Shown here: piece by piece, positions 56,298 through 64,000 of the stretch
Numbering within the stretch: the first letter of the stretch is position 1
Layout: each line of letters starts with the position of its first letter
Origin: JAEINY01 sp942490535
Lineage (GTDB): Bacteria > Bacteroidota > Bacteroidia > Bacteroidales > Marinilabiliaceae
NCBI GenBank assembly: GCA_942490535.1
Contig: CALNXQ010000002.1
Coordinates: 434,001 to 498,000 of the forward strand
Reading direction: 5' to 3'
Length of the DNA: 64,000 nucleotides
Translations under genes and position numbers: made by a program
Notes under the pieces: generated by a model
Databases searched by the model: none
What the model was told of the DNA's origin: nothing
Seen by the model: only the letters and a program-made list of their open reading frames with translations

Positions 56298-57932
56298 TTA
56301 ATTCTGAGATTTTAAAATTTCACTCACTGCCACTTTTTGAAAATACAATTCCTTTGCTCCTTCGTACAATATTCCAATTGTTTCGTCATCTATCCTACTC
56401 AAACAGGAATAACCAAACCCTCCGGCCTCATTTAATTCCAATGCAAAAGGCCAGGTCATTCCGTCATCCAAACTGGCTTTTATGGTCATGTTTGTGCGTT
56501 GGTGCTTGTTATTGGGATTAGAAAAAAAGAGAACATTTTTCTTTTGACCATTGACGTTGACAGTTGTACTGATTAGACTAGCCATGCAGTTGGATTCCTG
56601 TAGTGCTGAATTGGACGTTTGGTGTCTTTCCCAGGTCTTCCCTAAATCACTGGTGATGGCCACAGCTCGCCCATTGGTATCTCCTTTATCTTTCCGATTC
56701 CGATCGTCGCGCATGTTTAACATCAGGCTACCATCACTCAGCACAGCTACTTGTGCTTCGGTCGTATTGGATTTAGCACCAGTTCCTATTTGCCAGGTCT
56801 TTCCCTGATCTTTACTATAAACAAGTGTGGAATGACAAGTATACTGGCCCCCATCCAGGGCTTTCTCGCCAATGTCTGCTTTAAATTGAGCTGGAAAAAC
56901 AAGAGTCCCATCTTCCAGGGTGATCCCTCTTCCCGGGCCCTGCAGCAACAGCTGCCAGGCCGGATCTTTTATTTGCTTTGTGATATTCATTGGTTCCGAC
57001 CAGGTTAAACCATCATCGGTACTTTTAGTCACTACAAACTGTCCTGTTTCGCCAGGTTTCATGCCTGGCTTAGAATCCCACCAGGCCATTTTATCCGGTC
57101 CAGAGCCATGCAACCATAATCCAGCGACCCAAATGGTGTGCGTATGGTGATCATACAATACACAAGGATCACCAATACCATTGAGTTGTTGTGACAATCC
57201 ACCCCATTCCCCCATGTCCATAATTACTTTCATGGGCTCCCAGGTTTGTCCAGCATCGGTACTGCGACTCATCCCCACATCAATGTCTTCCTGTAAGTCT
57301 TTGCTGTTATTATAGCGATTGTCGTACACCGCAATCAAAGTCCCTTTATTGGTGGTAATCATTCCGGGGATGCGATAGGTATCGCACTGATCCTGACCGG
57401 CAGCACGGACGACACGTCCCAGATTCCAGGAAAGCGGCTGCTCGTGAAATGATTTTGTAAGTACTGCTCCATCAGTAAAATGGCAATCCATTTGATCAAC
57501 AAGCACTTTATGCGAAATATCTATATCACCTTTTACATCTATTGCCAATGAAAAAGTATTCAGCCCTTTCTTCAGTTTTTGGCGACCAGTCACCAAATTC
57601 TTTATTCCTGTAACCGGAACCTCTCCAAAGACGTCATTTTGATCGCCTCCCGGCTTCTCTCCATGGTATTGAACCAATAAATTTGACAGATTTCCATGAG
57701 GAGACTGCTTGGAAAAATGAATGGTAATCCCGGATAGTTCCTTGGTAGAATCTTTCACATTCAATTCCAGATGAAGCAGAGGGCTCCTCGCTTTTTCAAC
57801 AAATACAGGTACTTTCAAGGGTTTGACCGCAAGAATAACAGTCGTGTCTGAAGCGGAGGATTGATAGCTTTTACTCGTGCAGGCACCTACTACCAACTGA
57901 AAGACAATAAAAATAAAAAATAATGCGCGCAT
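56298..57932 (-). CDS. nanH: GH33 exo-alpha-sialidase lipoprotein
   Basis: A 544-residue lipoprotein (VVGACTS, Cys18) that releases terminal sialic acids. Residues about 30-165 are a sialidase N-terminal beta domain. The six-bladed propeller begins at TYRIPGM with the first catalytic arginine R187. Five Asp-box motifs of the SxDxGxTW type are visible (STDAGQTW, STDDGLTW, SKDQGKTW, TSDLGKTW, SLDDGMTW). An acidic group EDIDVG fits the acid/base region. TEAQVA and GYSCLSRI supply the Glu/Tyr nucleophile pair. It is the first enzyme after susCD, separated by a hairpin. Confidence 0.95.
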   Translation of the reverse strand: MRALFFIFIVFQLVVGACTSKSYQSSASDTTVILAVKPLKVPVFVEKARSPLLHLELNVKDSTKELSGITIHFSKQSPHGNLSNLLVQYHGEKPGGDQNDVFGEVPVTGIKNLVTGRQKLKKGLNTFSLAIDVKGDIDISHKVLVDQMDCHFTDGAVLTKSFHEQPLSWNLGRVVRAAGQDQCDTYRIPGMITTNKGTLIAVYDNRYNNSKDLQEDIDVGMSRSTDAGQTWEPMKVIMDMGEWGGLSQQLNGIGDPCVLYDHHTHTIWVAGLWLHGSGPDKMAWWDSKPGMKPGETGQFVVTKSTDDGLTWSEPMNITKQIKDPAWQLLLQGPGRGITLEDGTLVFPAQFKADIGEKALDGGQYTCHSTLVYSKDQGKTWQIGTGAKSNTTEAQVAVLSDGSLMLNMRDDRNRKDKGDTNGRAVAITSDLGKTWERHQTSNSALQESNCMASLISTTVNVNGQKKNVLFFSNPNNKHQRTNMTIKASLDDGMTWPFALELNEAGGFGYSCLSRIDDETIGILYEGAKELYFQKVAVSEILKSQN

Positions 57933-57956
57933 AACTGATACTTAAATTTGAGAAAT

Positions 57957-57994
57957 GGGTTATTCGGCCTGTAAACGACAAACCGAATAAACCC
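57957..57994 (-). terminator. Hairpin between susD and sialidase genes
   Basis: Arms GGGTTATTCGG (57957-57967) and CCGAATAAACCC (57983-57994) with a 15-base loop and one bulge, 23 bases after the susD stop. It is not followed by a long T-run. It may protect or attenuate the susCD messenger relative to the enzyme genes, as the terminator at 36328 does in PUL 2. Confidence 0.55.
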
Positions 57995-58016
57995 TTTATA
58001 CTACTTATTCAGATTT

Positions 58017-59522
58017 CTACTCATAACCTGGGGTTTGAACCAACAATGGGTTTCGACCGATCATATCAAGTGATATTGGCAACACTAACTTGTACTCATC
58101 ACCTGCATTAAGATAGTCATTATTGTTTATAACGTAACTATCACCAGCACGTCTTAAATCCCACCAACGTTTTCCTTCACCCACAAATTCTTTCAAACGC
58201 TCATCCAATATTTTTTGAAGATTGGCCGCTTTTGATCCGCTCGTATACTTATGAATAGACTCATCAAAATCATCACCATAGGCGCGTTCAATGATCTGAT
58301 TGATTTCAGCGGAAGGATCTTCATCCAATAAGTTTTTAGCCTCTGCCAGTAACAAGAGGGCATCCGCATATCTAAACACCGGCACATCGCTCACATATTT
58401 TCTGGAACCACCGTCCAAGGTTCCCATAAACTTATTCAACATGGAAGTTAGGTAAGTTGGGTCGCCTTCCACATAGGCCGGATCAGCAGGTGCTTCTGAA
58501 TACATCATGATCAAGGTGGCATCTCTTCTTTTATCCTGAGGATCGTTCAATGCCAGCAAAACTTTTTCATTGATCCCGTAGCGACTGGCCGCATTCGTGC
58601 TTTCCAGGTAATCAATGACAACATTACTATTCTGGTCGTATTTACCAATAATCTCGGTTGTTCGAGCAGTAATCAAAGAGTAAAAGTTACTTGCTTCATC
58701 AATTTCATAATTCAAAGCAAAAATGAATTCATTATTGTCTTTATTGGAGAACTTAAATACATCTGCATAATTAGCTAACAATTCTGCATTTGTAATACTT
58801 TCCAAGGCTGCTTTTGCGCTTGCATAATCGGAGTTACCGCCCCCCATACGTGTCCCTGACCAAATGAATACTTCACCCTTTAAAACCTGCGTAGCACTTT
58901 TGGACCAAAAAATACGTCTGTTGTCTAGGTAAGATTCGTCTGCACCAAACACCTCTAATGACGTTTGTACATCTAATTTAACCTGGGCCATGACTGCCGC
59001 TTTCGAATCACGTTCTTTAGCTAACTCATCCAGGCTTAACTCCGTTTGAGGTTCAGTAGTGATCGGCACTCCCCCCCATGCCTTTAGCATGGTAAAATAG
59101 ATATAAGCTCGTAAACCATATGCTTCACCTAACATGTGTTGCTTTCTGCTCTCATCCACAAAATCAACCGCAGGGGCATTGGCGATGAAGTCATTTAATT
59201 TATGAATTAAAGAATAGAAGTTAGCCCAATTGCTCCAAGGCACATTCTGTTCATCAATCGTTTGCTCAATAATCCACTCATTGGAGGGCGATTCAAATGT
59301 TTTGCCCCCCCACATATCACTCCGCAACTCACCCATTTGCCAAAAAGTTTGATTGTAGCCTCTAAAAGCGGCATATAATCCGGAGTGAGCCGCACGAACA
59401 GCCTCTTCACTGTCCCAAAAACCATTGTAGGTCAAACTACTGGTTGGCTTCAATTCCAATTTGCTCTCGCATCCAATAAAACCGAGGACAAATATTAGTA
59501 TGATATATTTTATTTTCTTCAT
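58017..59522 (-). CDS. SusD-like lipoprotein of the sialic acid PUL (NanU-like)
   Basis: A 501-residue surface lipoprotein (LGFIGCES, Cys18) of the RagB/SusD family: ELKPTSSLTYNGFWDSEE, LGEAYGLRAYIYFTMLKAWGGVPI, FRYADALLLLAEAKNLLD and EFVGEGKRWWDLRRAG. It follows susC by 21 bases. By position and by comparison with the NanO/NanU pair of Tannerella and Bacteroides, it should bind sialic acid or sialylated glycans at the cell surface. The binding itself is inferred. Confidence 0.93.
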   Translation of the reverse strand: MKKIKYIILIFVLGFIGCESKLELKPTSSLTYNGFWDSEEAVRAAHSGLYAAFRGYNQTFWQMGELRSDMWGGKTFESPSNEWIIEQTIDEQNVPWSNWANFYSLIHKLNDFIANAPAVDFVDESRKQHMLGEAYGLRAYIYFTMLKAWGGVPITTEPQTELSLDELAKERDSKAAVMAQVKLDVQTSLEVFGADESYLDNRRIFWSKSATQVLKGEVFIWSGTRMGGGNSDYASAKAALESITNAELLANYADVFKFSNKDNNEFIFALNYEIDEASNFYSLITARTTEIIGKYDQNSNVVIDYLESTNAASRYGINEKVLLALNDPQDKRRDATLIMMYSEAPADPAYVEGDPTYLTSMLNKFMGTLDGGSRKYVSDVPVFRYADALLLLAEAKNLLDEDPSAEINQIIERAYGDDFDESIHKYTSGSKAANLQKILDERLKEFVGEGKRWWDLRRAGDSYVINNNDYLNAGDEYKLVLPISLDMIGRNPLLVQTPGYE

Positions 59523-59543
59523 TTCAATAGTATTTTAAGGTTC

Positions 59544-62500
59544 TTAGAATGTGACTTCTACACCGAAAGTATAAATCCTTGGCATTGGATATAATCCCAT
59601 ATCAGCTCCTCCTTTTTCCGGCATCCAACCAGAGTATTTGGTTAAATAAGCCAGGTTAGATCCTGTAAAATAAAGGCGCAGATTTGACAGGTAATTGGAA
59701 TTAAAAATCGGCTCAAATAATTTGGCGGAGAAATCATAACTCAAGGTAAGTTCCCGGATGGCCAGGTAATCCCCTTTTTCCCAATACAAAGAATTACGAT
59801 AATGGTTCTTTTGCGCATCCACAAAGGTGTAACGTGGGATATTGGTATTCGGATTGTCTTCTGACCAGGAGTTTAACACATCAGTCGTAGAGTTTAAAGA
59901 TCCTTGGGTTTGCGCATTTCCTTTCACCCGTGCTTCGCTACGAATTACGTGCCCCATTGCAAAATCGGTTTTCAAGAACAGGTTAAAACCTTTGTAATAG
60001 AGGTTTGATGTGAAACCACCCATGATATCAGGAGTGGTACGCCCTACAAAAACCCGATCGTTGCTATCAATAATGTTATCGCCATTTAAATCTTTCCAAC
60101 GGGCATCTCCCAAATACCGTGTTTTACGATATTCAGCTCCTGTTACGGGATGTGTCCCCCCTGCCAAACTCATATCCACCCGGTCTTTATCCGCATCTAA
60201 CTGGGCCTGTGTGGTATAAATAAACTCTTGCTGATAGGTCCATATCTCATCTGTGCCAATGCGCTTTCCTTCCTGCAAACCACCAACCCATTCCACTTCG
60301 CCAGTAGCAGGATTATAAACTTGTGTCCCTCCTTGACGGTTATCATCGTTACCATTATCCGGTAACTCCACCACAGAATTTTTCACCGTATAGAAGGTCG
60401 CCCCTAAATTCCAGCTTAAATCAGTTTTATCAATAACCTTAGCATTTATTTCCAATTCAAATCCTTGATTTCTTAAAATCCCGTTATTGGATTTTATGGA
60501 AGAGAAACCGGTCCACAATGGCAGTGTTATATCAGAAATTTTATCAATGACATCGCGGCTAAAGTAATCGGCCAATACAGTTACCTTATTGTTAAAAAAA
60601 CCAAGATCTAAACCTACATCAAAAGTCGTGGAACGTTCCCATAATAAATCGAGGGTTGGTAAACTGGTATTGGCAAATCCGGTTTGTCCGGCATAAATAC
60701 CTTGTGAGCCATAACTACCAAAAACCTGGAAATTACCCAATGATTTAATGTTTCCGTTTACACCATAACTCACACGTGGCTTCACTTTAGAAACGACATC
60801 AGTAATTCCGGAGTTCATGTAAAACGTTTCGTTGTGTAAATTCCATCCGGCAGACAATCCCGGGAAAAAACCCCATTTTTCATTCCCTAATTTGGAGCTC
60901 CCATCCAATCGATAACTTAAATTAACGATGTACTTCTTTTTGTAGTCATAAACCAATCGTCCAAAATTTGACACAATCGCATTCTCGGTATAATAAGAGC
61001 TTGGCTTTCCATCCGCCTCACTCCCTGCATTTAAAGTAGGAATTAAATCGGTAGGCGAGTTTTTTGTAGCGCCGGAAAACCAAAATGCATCATTTTTATA
61101 ATATTCACCACCCATTAAAATATTTACATCATGGTTCTCAAAAAATGTTTTACGGTAATCAAACATGGCCGTATACTGACTTTTCTGTTCCCGTTCATGT
61201 GATACAGAGGCTTCTCTGGATGTATTTAAACTACCTCCGTCCATATAAGCCTTCCAGAAAGATTCATCCGTATTACCCACCGTAAAATAACTTCCCTTAG
61301 CCGTAAATTTCAATTCAGGTAAAATATTCCATTCCATTGTAACACCTGCGGTTAAGCGCTGCTCTAAATTCTTCTTTATCGCTTTATCGCGATAATACAA
61401 AGGATTACCAAAACCAATATTTGTACCTGGATTTAATTCTTCACTTAATGTTCCATCCGGGTTATTGTTATAAATACGGGATGTGGGCGGCTGTCCGGCA
61501 GCACGTCTAAACACCCAGTCATCTGGCAAATAAGCATTGCTATAATCTGAATTAGCATACAATATGCTGGAACTAATTCGCACATTATCCTTCACTTTAT
61601 AGGACGCATTCAATTTTCCGGAGATACGTTCAAAACCCGATCCAAATACCAGACCAGCATTGTCCATATAACCTAACCCCAAAGAGTAGGTGCCCTTATC
61701 GTTTCCACCATCAAATGATAAATAATGATCTTTCACATTACTATCCTGAAAAAACAATTCATTCATTTGATTCTCCATGAAAAGAATGGTTTTCGTCTCA
61801 TCCAAAGGATCCACCATGGTTTGCCATCCGGGCTGATTTAGTAAATACCTGTTTTCATCCGACAGAAATTGGGTGGTAAATTTTGAATCGGTCGTATTTC
61901 CACCAGTTGCAAATCCACTTGTTGTGCCATGCAAAAAGGCATTGTCAAAATTAGTTTTACCAGTCACCCGGGTATAATCCTGTACGGCCAAACGATTCAT
62001 GCGAATAAACTGCTCCGCATTCAGGTAATCATAACCATCGCGCCTTTTATTAATACCATGTTTATACTTATAGGTAATTGTCCCTTTACCTACCGTACCT
62101 GATTTGGTGGTGATCAAGATCACACCATCTGCCGCCTTGGCACCATAAATAGCTGTTGCAGCGGCATCCTTCAGCACTTCCATCGAAGCAATATCCTCAG
62201 CATTTAATGCAAAGAACGACCCCTCAATGCCATCAATTAATACCAAAGGAGAACCGGAACCATCAAAGTTTGTCCCCCCTCTTAACACAATATTAGGCGT
62301 AGCACCAGGCTGTCCAGTATTATTGGTGACACGCAAACCGGCAATACTTCCTTGTAAGGCCGAAGCCACATTAGCCACGGGTGCACTTTCAAGCAATTTT
62401 GTATCTAACTTTGATACTGCAGTTGTCATTTGCGAACGTGTTTGTGTACCGTAGCCCACCACAACCACTTCATCTAACGATTCACTATCGTTAGCCAAAA

Positions 62501-62789
62501 CAACATCAATTTTTAGCTGATCTCCCACTACTATTTCCTGACTAACCATCCCAATAAAAGAAAATACCAGTGTTTGTTCAGGCGTAGCTTTAATTTGATA
62601 GACACCATCCACACCGGTGATGGTACCATCGGTCGTGCCTTTAATATACACTGAAACACCCGGCAGTTGTTCTCCGGATGTCTCTGTTACCACTCCTGTC
62701 ACCAGGTTTTGTGCTACAAGCCCACTTCCAAGTAGCCAAGGCAGTAGCAGGATTAATCTCATCCTTTGTTTCAATAGATTTTTTTTCAT
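59544..62789 (-). CDS. SusC-like TonB-dependent transporter of the sialic acid PUL (NanO-like)
   Basis: Outer membrane importer of 1081 residues. Signal helix, then directly a CarboxypepD_reg domain (GVVTETSGEQLPGVSVYIKG), the plug (EVVVVGYGTQTRSQMTTAVS, IVLRGGTNFDGSGSPLVLID) and the barrel ending in YTFGVEVTF. Unlike the other two SusC proteins it has no STN domain, and no sigma or FecR gene accompanies it; a divergent GntR regulator lies 112 bases upstream instead. Import of free Neu5Ac or sialyl-oligosaccharides is inferred from the downstream nan genes. Confidence 0.95.
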   Translation of the reverse strand: MKKNLLKQRMRLILLLPWLLGSGLVAQNLVTGVVTETSGEQLPGVSVYIKGTTDGTITGVDGVYQIKATPEQTLVFSFIGMVSQEIVVGDQLKIDVVLANDSESLDEVVVVGYGTQTRSQMTTAVSKLDTKLLESAPVANVASALQGSIAGLRVTNNTGQPGATPNIVLRGGTNFDGSGSPLVLIDGIEGSFFALNAEDIASMEVLKDAAATAIYGAKAADGVILITTKSGTVGKGTITYKYKHGINKRRDGYDYLNAEQFIRMNRLAVQDYTRVTGKTNFDNAFLHGTTSGFATGGNTTDSKFTTQFLSDENRYLLNQPGWQTMVDPLDETKTILFMENQMNELFFQDSNVKDHYLSFDGGNDKGTYSLGLGYMDNAGLVFGSGFERISGKLNASYKVKDNVRISSSILYANSDYSNAYLPDDWVFRRAAGQPPTSRIYNNNPDGTLSEELNPGTNIGFGNPLYYRDKAIKKNLEQRLTAGVTMEWNILPELKFTAKGSYFTVGNTDESFWKAYMDGGSLNTSREASVSHEREQKSQYTAMFDYRKTFFENHDVNILMGGEYYKNDAFWFSGATKNSPTDLIPTLNAGSEADGKPSSYYTENAIVSNFGRLVYDYKKKYIVNLSYRLDGSSKLGNEKWGFFPGLSAGWNLHNETFYMNSGITDVVSKVKPRVSYGVNGNIKSLGNFQVFGSYGSQGIYAGQTGFANTSLPTLDLLWERSTTFDVGLDLGFFNNKVTVLADYFSRDVIDKISDITLPLWTGFSSIKSNNGILRNQGFELEINAKVIDKTDLSWNLGATFYTVKNSVVELPDNGNDDNRQGGTQVYNPATGEVEWVGGLQEGKRIGTDEIWTYQQEFIYTTQAQLDADKDRVDMSLAGGTHPVTGAEYRKTRYLGDARWKDLNGDNIIDSNDRVFVGRTTPDIMGGFTSNLYYKGFNLFLKTDFAMGHVIRSEARVKGNAQTQGSLNSTTDVLNSWSEDNPNTNIPRYTFVDAQKNHYRNSLYWEKGDYLAIRELTLSYDFSAKLFEPIFNSNYLSNLRLYFTGSNLAYLTKYSGWMPEKGGADMGLYPMPRIYTFGVEVTF

Positions 62790-62807
62790 AGATAGATTTT
62801 ATTTGCT

Positions 62808-62822
62808 TTATGTCTGACATAA
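62808..62822. promoter_or_regulatory. Candidate GntR operator
   Basis: TTATGTCTGACATAA is a perfect 7-bp dyad around a single central base. It begins just downstream of the -7 box of the susC promoter and lies between susC and the divergent FCD-type GntR gene. A repressor bound here would block transcription start of the sialic acid PUL. Confidence 0.65.
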
Positions 62823-62829
62823 GACGATT

Positions 62830-62860
62830 CAAAAGTATGAGAAAAATTTTTTTATCCAAA
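62830..62860 (-). promoter_or_regulatory. Bacteroidota-type promoter of the sialic acid PUL
   Basis: On the minus strand TTTG (62860-62857), a 19-base spacer and TACTTTTG (62837-62830), which fits the TAnnTTTG -7 and TTTG -33 consensus known from Bacteroides. It drives susC (start 62789). Confidence 0.7.
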
Positions 62861-62901
62861 GATTTTTGTAAAATTTGTATGCACTTACTTAAAACACATT
62901 C

Positions 62902-63618
62902 ATGTCGAACACTTCGAAAGACAAGCCCTTAAATATTTCCGCCATCGATTCCAGCAGTCTGGTAGATAAAGTAGAGATGACCTTAATTGACTTACTGATC
63001 TCCAAACAACTAAATCCGGGCGATATGATCCCCAAAGAGTTGGACCTGGTTGAAATGCTGGGCGTGAGTCGATCGGTCGTGCGTGAATCCTTAAATCGAC
63101 TAAAAACCATGGGCCTCATTGAATCAGTGAAACACAGAGGGACCGTCATAAAAAGCCCTAACCTACTGAAGCTGATCAAAAAAAGCCTCATCCCAAATAT
63201 TCTTGATAGCGATACACTGCAAGATATTTTTGAGTTGCGTTTGGTTTTAGAAATCGGCATGAGCGACCTCATCTTTCAACGTATAACAGCTGAAGACATC
63301 GATGAATTATATGAAATTGTTCAATCAGAGCCAGGAGCCAGTAAAGAAGTGCGGTTCAATATTGAACATGAAATCAAATTTCACGGTAAGCTCTATGCTA
63401 TTTCAGGCAATAAAACACTGATGGATTTTCAAGCACTTCTGCTACCGGCCTTTCGATATGTCTACGATTCCGAATTAATCAATAGTCCGGCCCACGATAC
63501 CAAATGGGTGTCCCATCATGATTTAGTGGATATTCTGAAAACGGGTACGCCCAGCAAATTTCGAAACGCGATGCGTAAGCACCTGGATCGTCATTTTAAA
63601 GGCTATTTTAAAAAATAG
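62902..63618 (+). CDS. GntR-family regulator with FCD domain, probable sialic acid regulator
   Basis: A 238-residue FadR-type regulator. A winged helix-turn-helix spans residues about 20-88 (GDMIPKELDLVEMLGVSRSVVRE, LIESVKHRGTVIKS). The C-terminal FCD effector domain spans about 105-235, with the metal or ligand histidines at H161, H205/H206 and H227. It diverges from the sialic acid susC, and the 112-base region between them holds a promoter and a palindrome. E. coli NanR belongs to the same GntR/FCD class and binds Neu5Ac, so this protein is a good NanR counterpart, though effector identity is inferred. Confidence 0.9.
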   Translation: MSNTSKDKPLNISAIDSSSLVDKVEMTLIDLLISKQLNPGDMIPKELDLVEMLGVSRSVVRESLNRLKTMGLIESVKHRGTVIKSPNLLKLIKKSLIPNILDSDTLQDIFELRLVLEIGMSDLIFQRITAEDIDELYEIVQSEPGASKEVRFNIEHEIKFHGKLYAISGNKTLMDFQALLLPAFRYVYDSELINSPAHDTKWVSHHDLVDILKTGTPSKFRNAMRKHLDRHFKGYFKK

Positions 63619-63846
63619 CAAAACGTAAAACGTCAGGCCGAATAAGTTTACACACCTCACTATGTTAACTTAAATGAGGATTAATGGATAACTATCAGCC
63701 ATTTAATACGCACGCAAAGAGCTATAAATAAACACCTTTGCATGGATCACCAGGGCGTTCATAAGCTTTTACTAATCACAACAGAAAGATTAAAAAACAG
63801 ATCTAACTTCTTATATTTAAGGTGATAAAAATCAAATTGCTGACTT

Positions 63847-64000
63847 ATGAGACGATCACTAGCTTTTCTAACAGCGTTCATCACTTTGGTCCCATCCGGA
63901 ATTTTAGGACAATCGAATATTGATTCAACCATCTTCCGTCTCTTCTACCTGGGTGGCCAGTCCAACATGGATGGTTATGGGTACAATTCTGAACTTCCGG
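63847..64000 (+). CDS. SGNH carbohydrate esterase (sialate O-acetylesterase-like), 5' part
   Basis: The first 51 codons of a secreted esterase, open to the right edge. A signal peptide (MRRSLAFLTAFITLVPSG) is followed by RLFYLGGQSNMDGYGYN, the block I nucleophile motif of the SASA/DUF303 (CE6-like) esterases. It starts 228 bases after the GntR gene on the same strand. It is the intact relative of the pseudogene at 44511. It could add a further deacetylase to the sialic acid system. Confidence 0.75.
   Translation, partial: MRRSLAFLTAFITLVPSGILGQSNIDSTIFRLFYLGGQSNMDGYGYNSELP

Overview
The window reads as chromosomal DNA of a glycan-degrading member of the Bacteroidota. It is AT-rich and has three SusC/SusD pairs, two ECF sigma/FecR pairs, many signal-peptidase-II lipoproteins and start regions without clear Shine-Dalgarno sites. 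One promoter matches the TTTG-N19-TAnnTTTG form of this phylum. The genus cannot be fixed from the sequence alone; the enzymes (sialidase, hexosaminidase, beta- and alpha-galactosidases, a GH109-like protein) suggest use of animal-type glycoprotein glycans. Nearly every gene is on the minus strand. I saw no rRNA, tRNA, CRISPR array or intact insertion sequence.

Layout. 1-2323: 5' part of a GH2 beta-galactosidase cut by the window edge. 2441-3830: a translationally overlapping pair, a small lipoprotein and a TlpA-like thioredoxin lipoprotein. 4231-15942: PUL 1 (ECF sigma, FecR, STN-SusC, SusD, then three lipoproteins that all end in the same discoidin-like F5/8C module: a DUF3823 protein, an FN3 protein and a predicted metzincin protease). 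It has no glycosidase, so a protein-linked glycan is a plausible target. 16181-27713: an operon of sugar porter, DUF5107-TPR protein, GH95-like lipoprotein and GH2 enzyme, with a divergent AraC regulator. 27714-28216: a debris gap holding an orphan LacZ C-terminus. 28217-43814: PUL 2 (ECF sigma, FecR, STN-SusC, SusD, GH27 alpha-galactosidase, GH109-like oxidoreductase, GH2 beta-galactosidase), interrupted by an exact four-copy tandem repeat of a 234-bp hairpin-rich unit. 43968-46152: a small gap with a membrane protein, a broken SGNH esterase pseudogene, a nest of overlapping palindromes and a small membrane protein. 46211-62789: a sialic acid PUL. 62902-63618: its probable GntR/FCD regulator. 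63847-64000: the start of an intact esterase of the same family as the pseudogene.

How the genes work together. The sialic acid locus is nearly self-contained. SusC/SusD import sialylated oligosaccharides or free sialic acid. The GH33 sialidase, GH20 hexosaminidase and SGNH/SASA esterases remove sialic acid, GlcNAc/GalNAc and O-acetyl groups. A mutarotase-symporter fusion brings Neu5Ac into the cytoplasm. NanA splits it to ManNAc and pyruvate, and an AGE-family epimerase makes GlcNAc, as in the NanLET route of Bacteroides. No sugar kinase is seen here. A TTATGTCTGACATAA palindrome just downstream of a phylum-type promoter upstream of susC is a likely operator for the divergent GntR protein. 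PUL 1 and PUL 2 instead follow the sigma/FecR/STN-SusC trans-envelope design, and they share a similar sequence upstream of both fecR genes at identical distance from the start codon.
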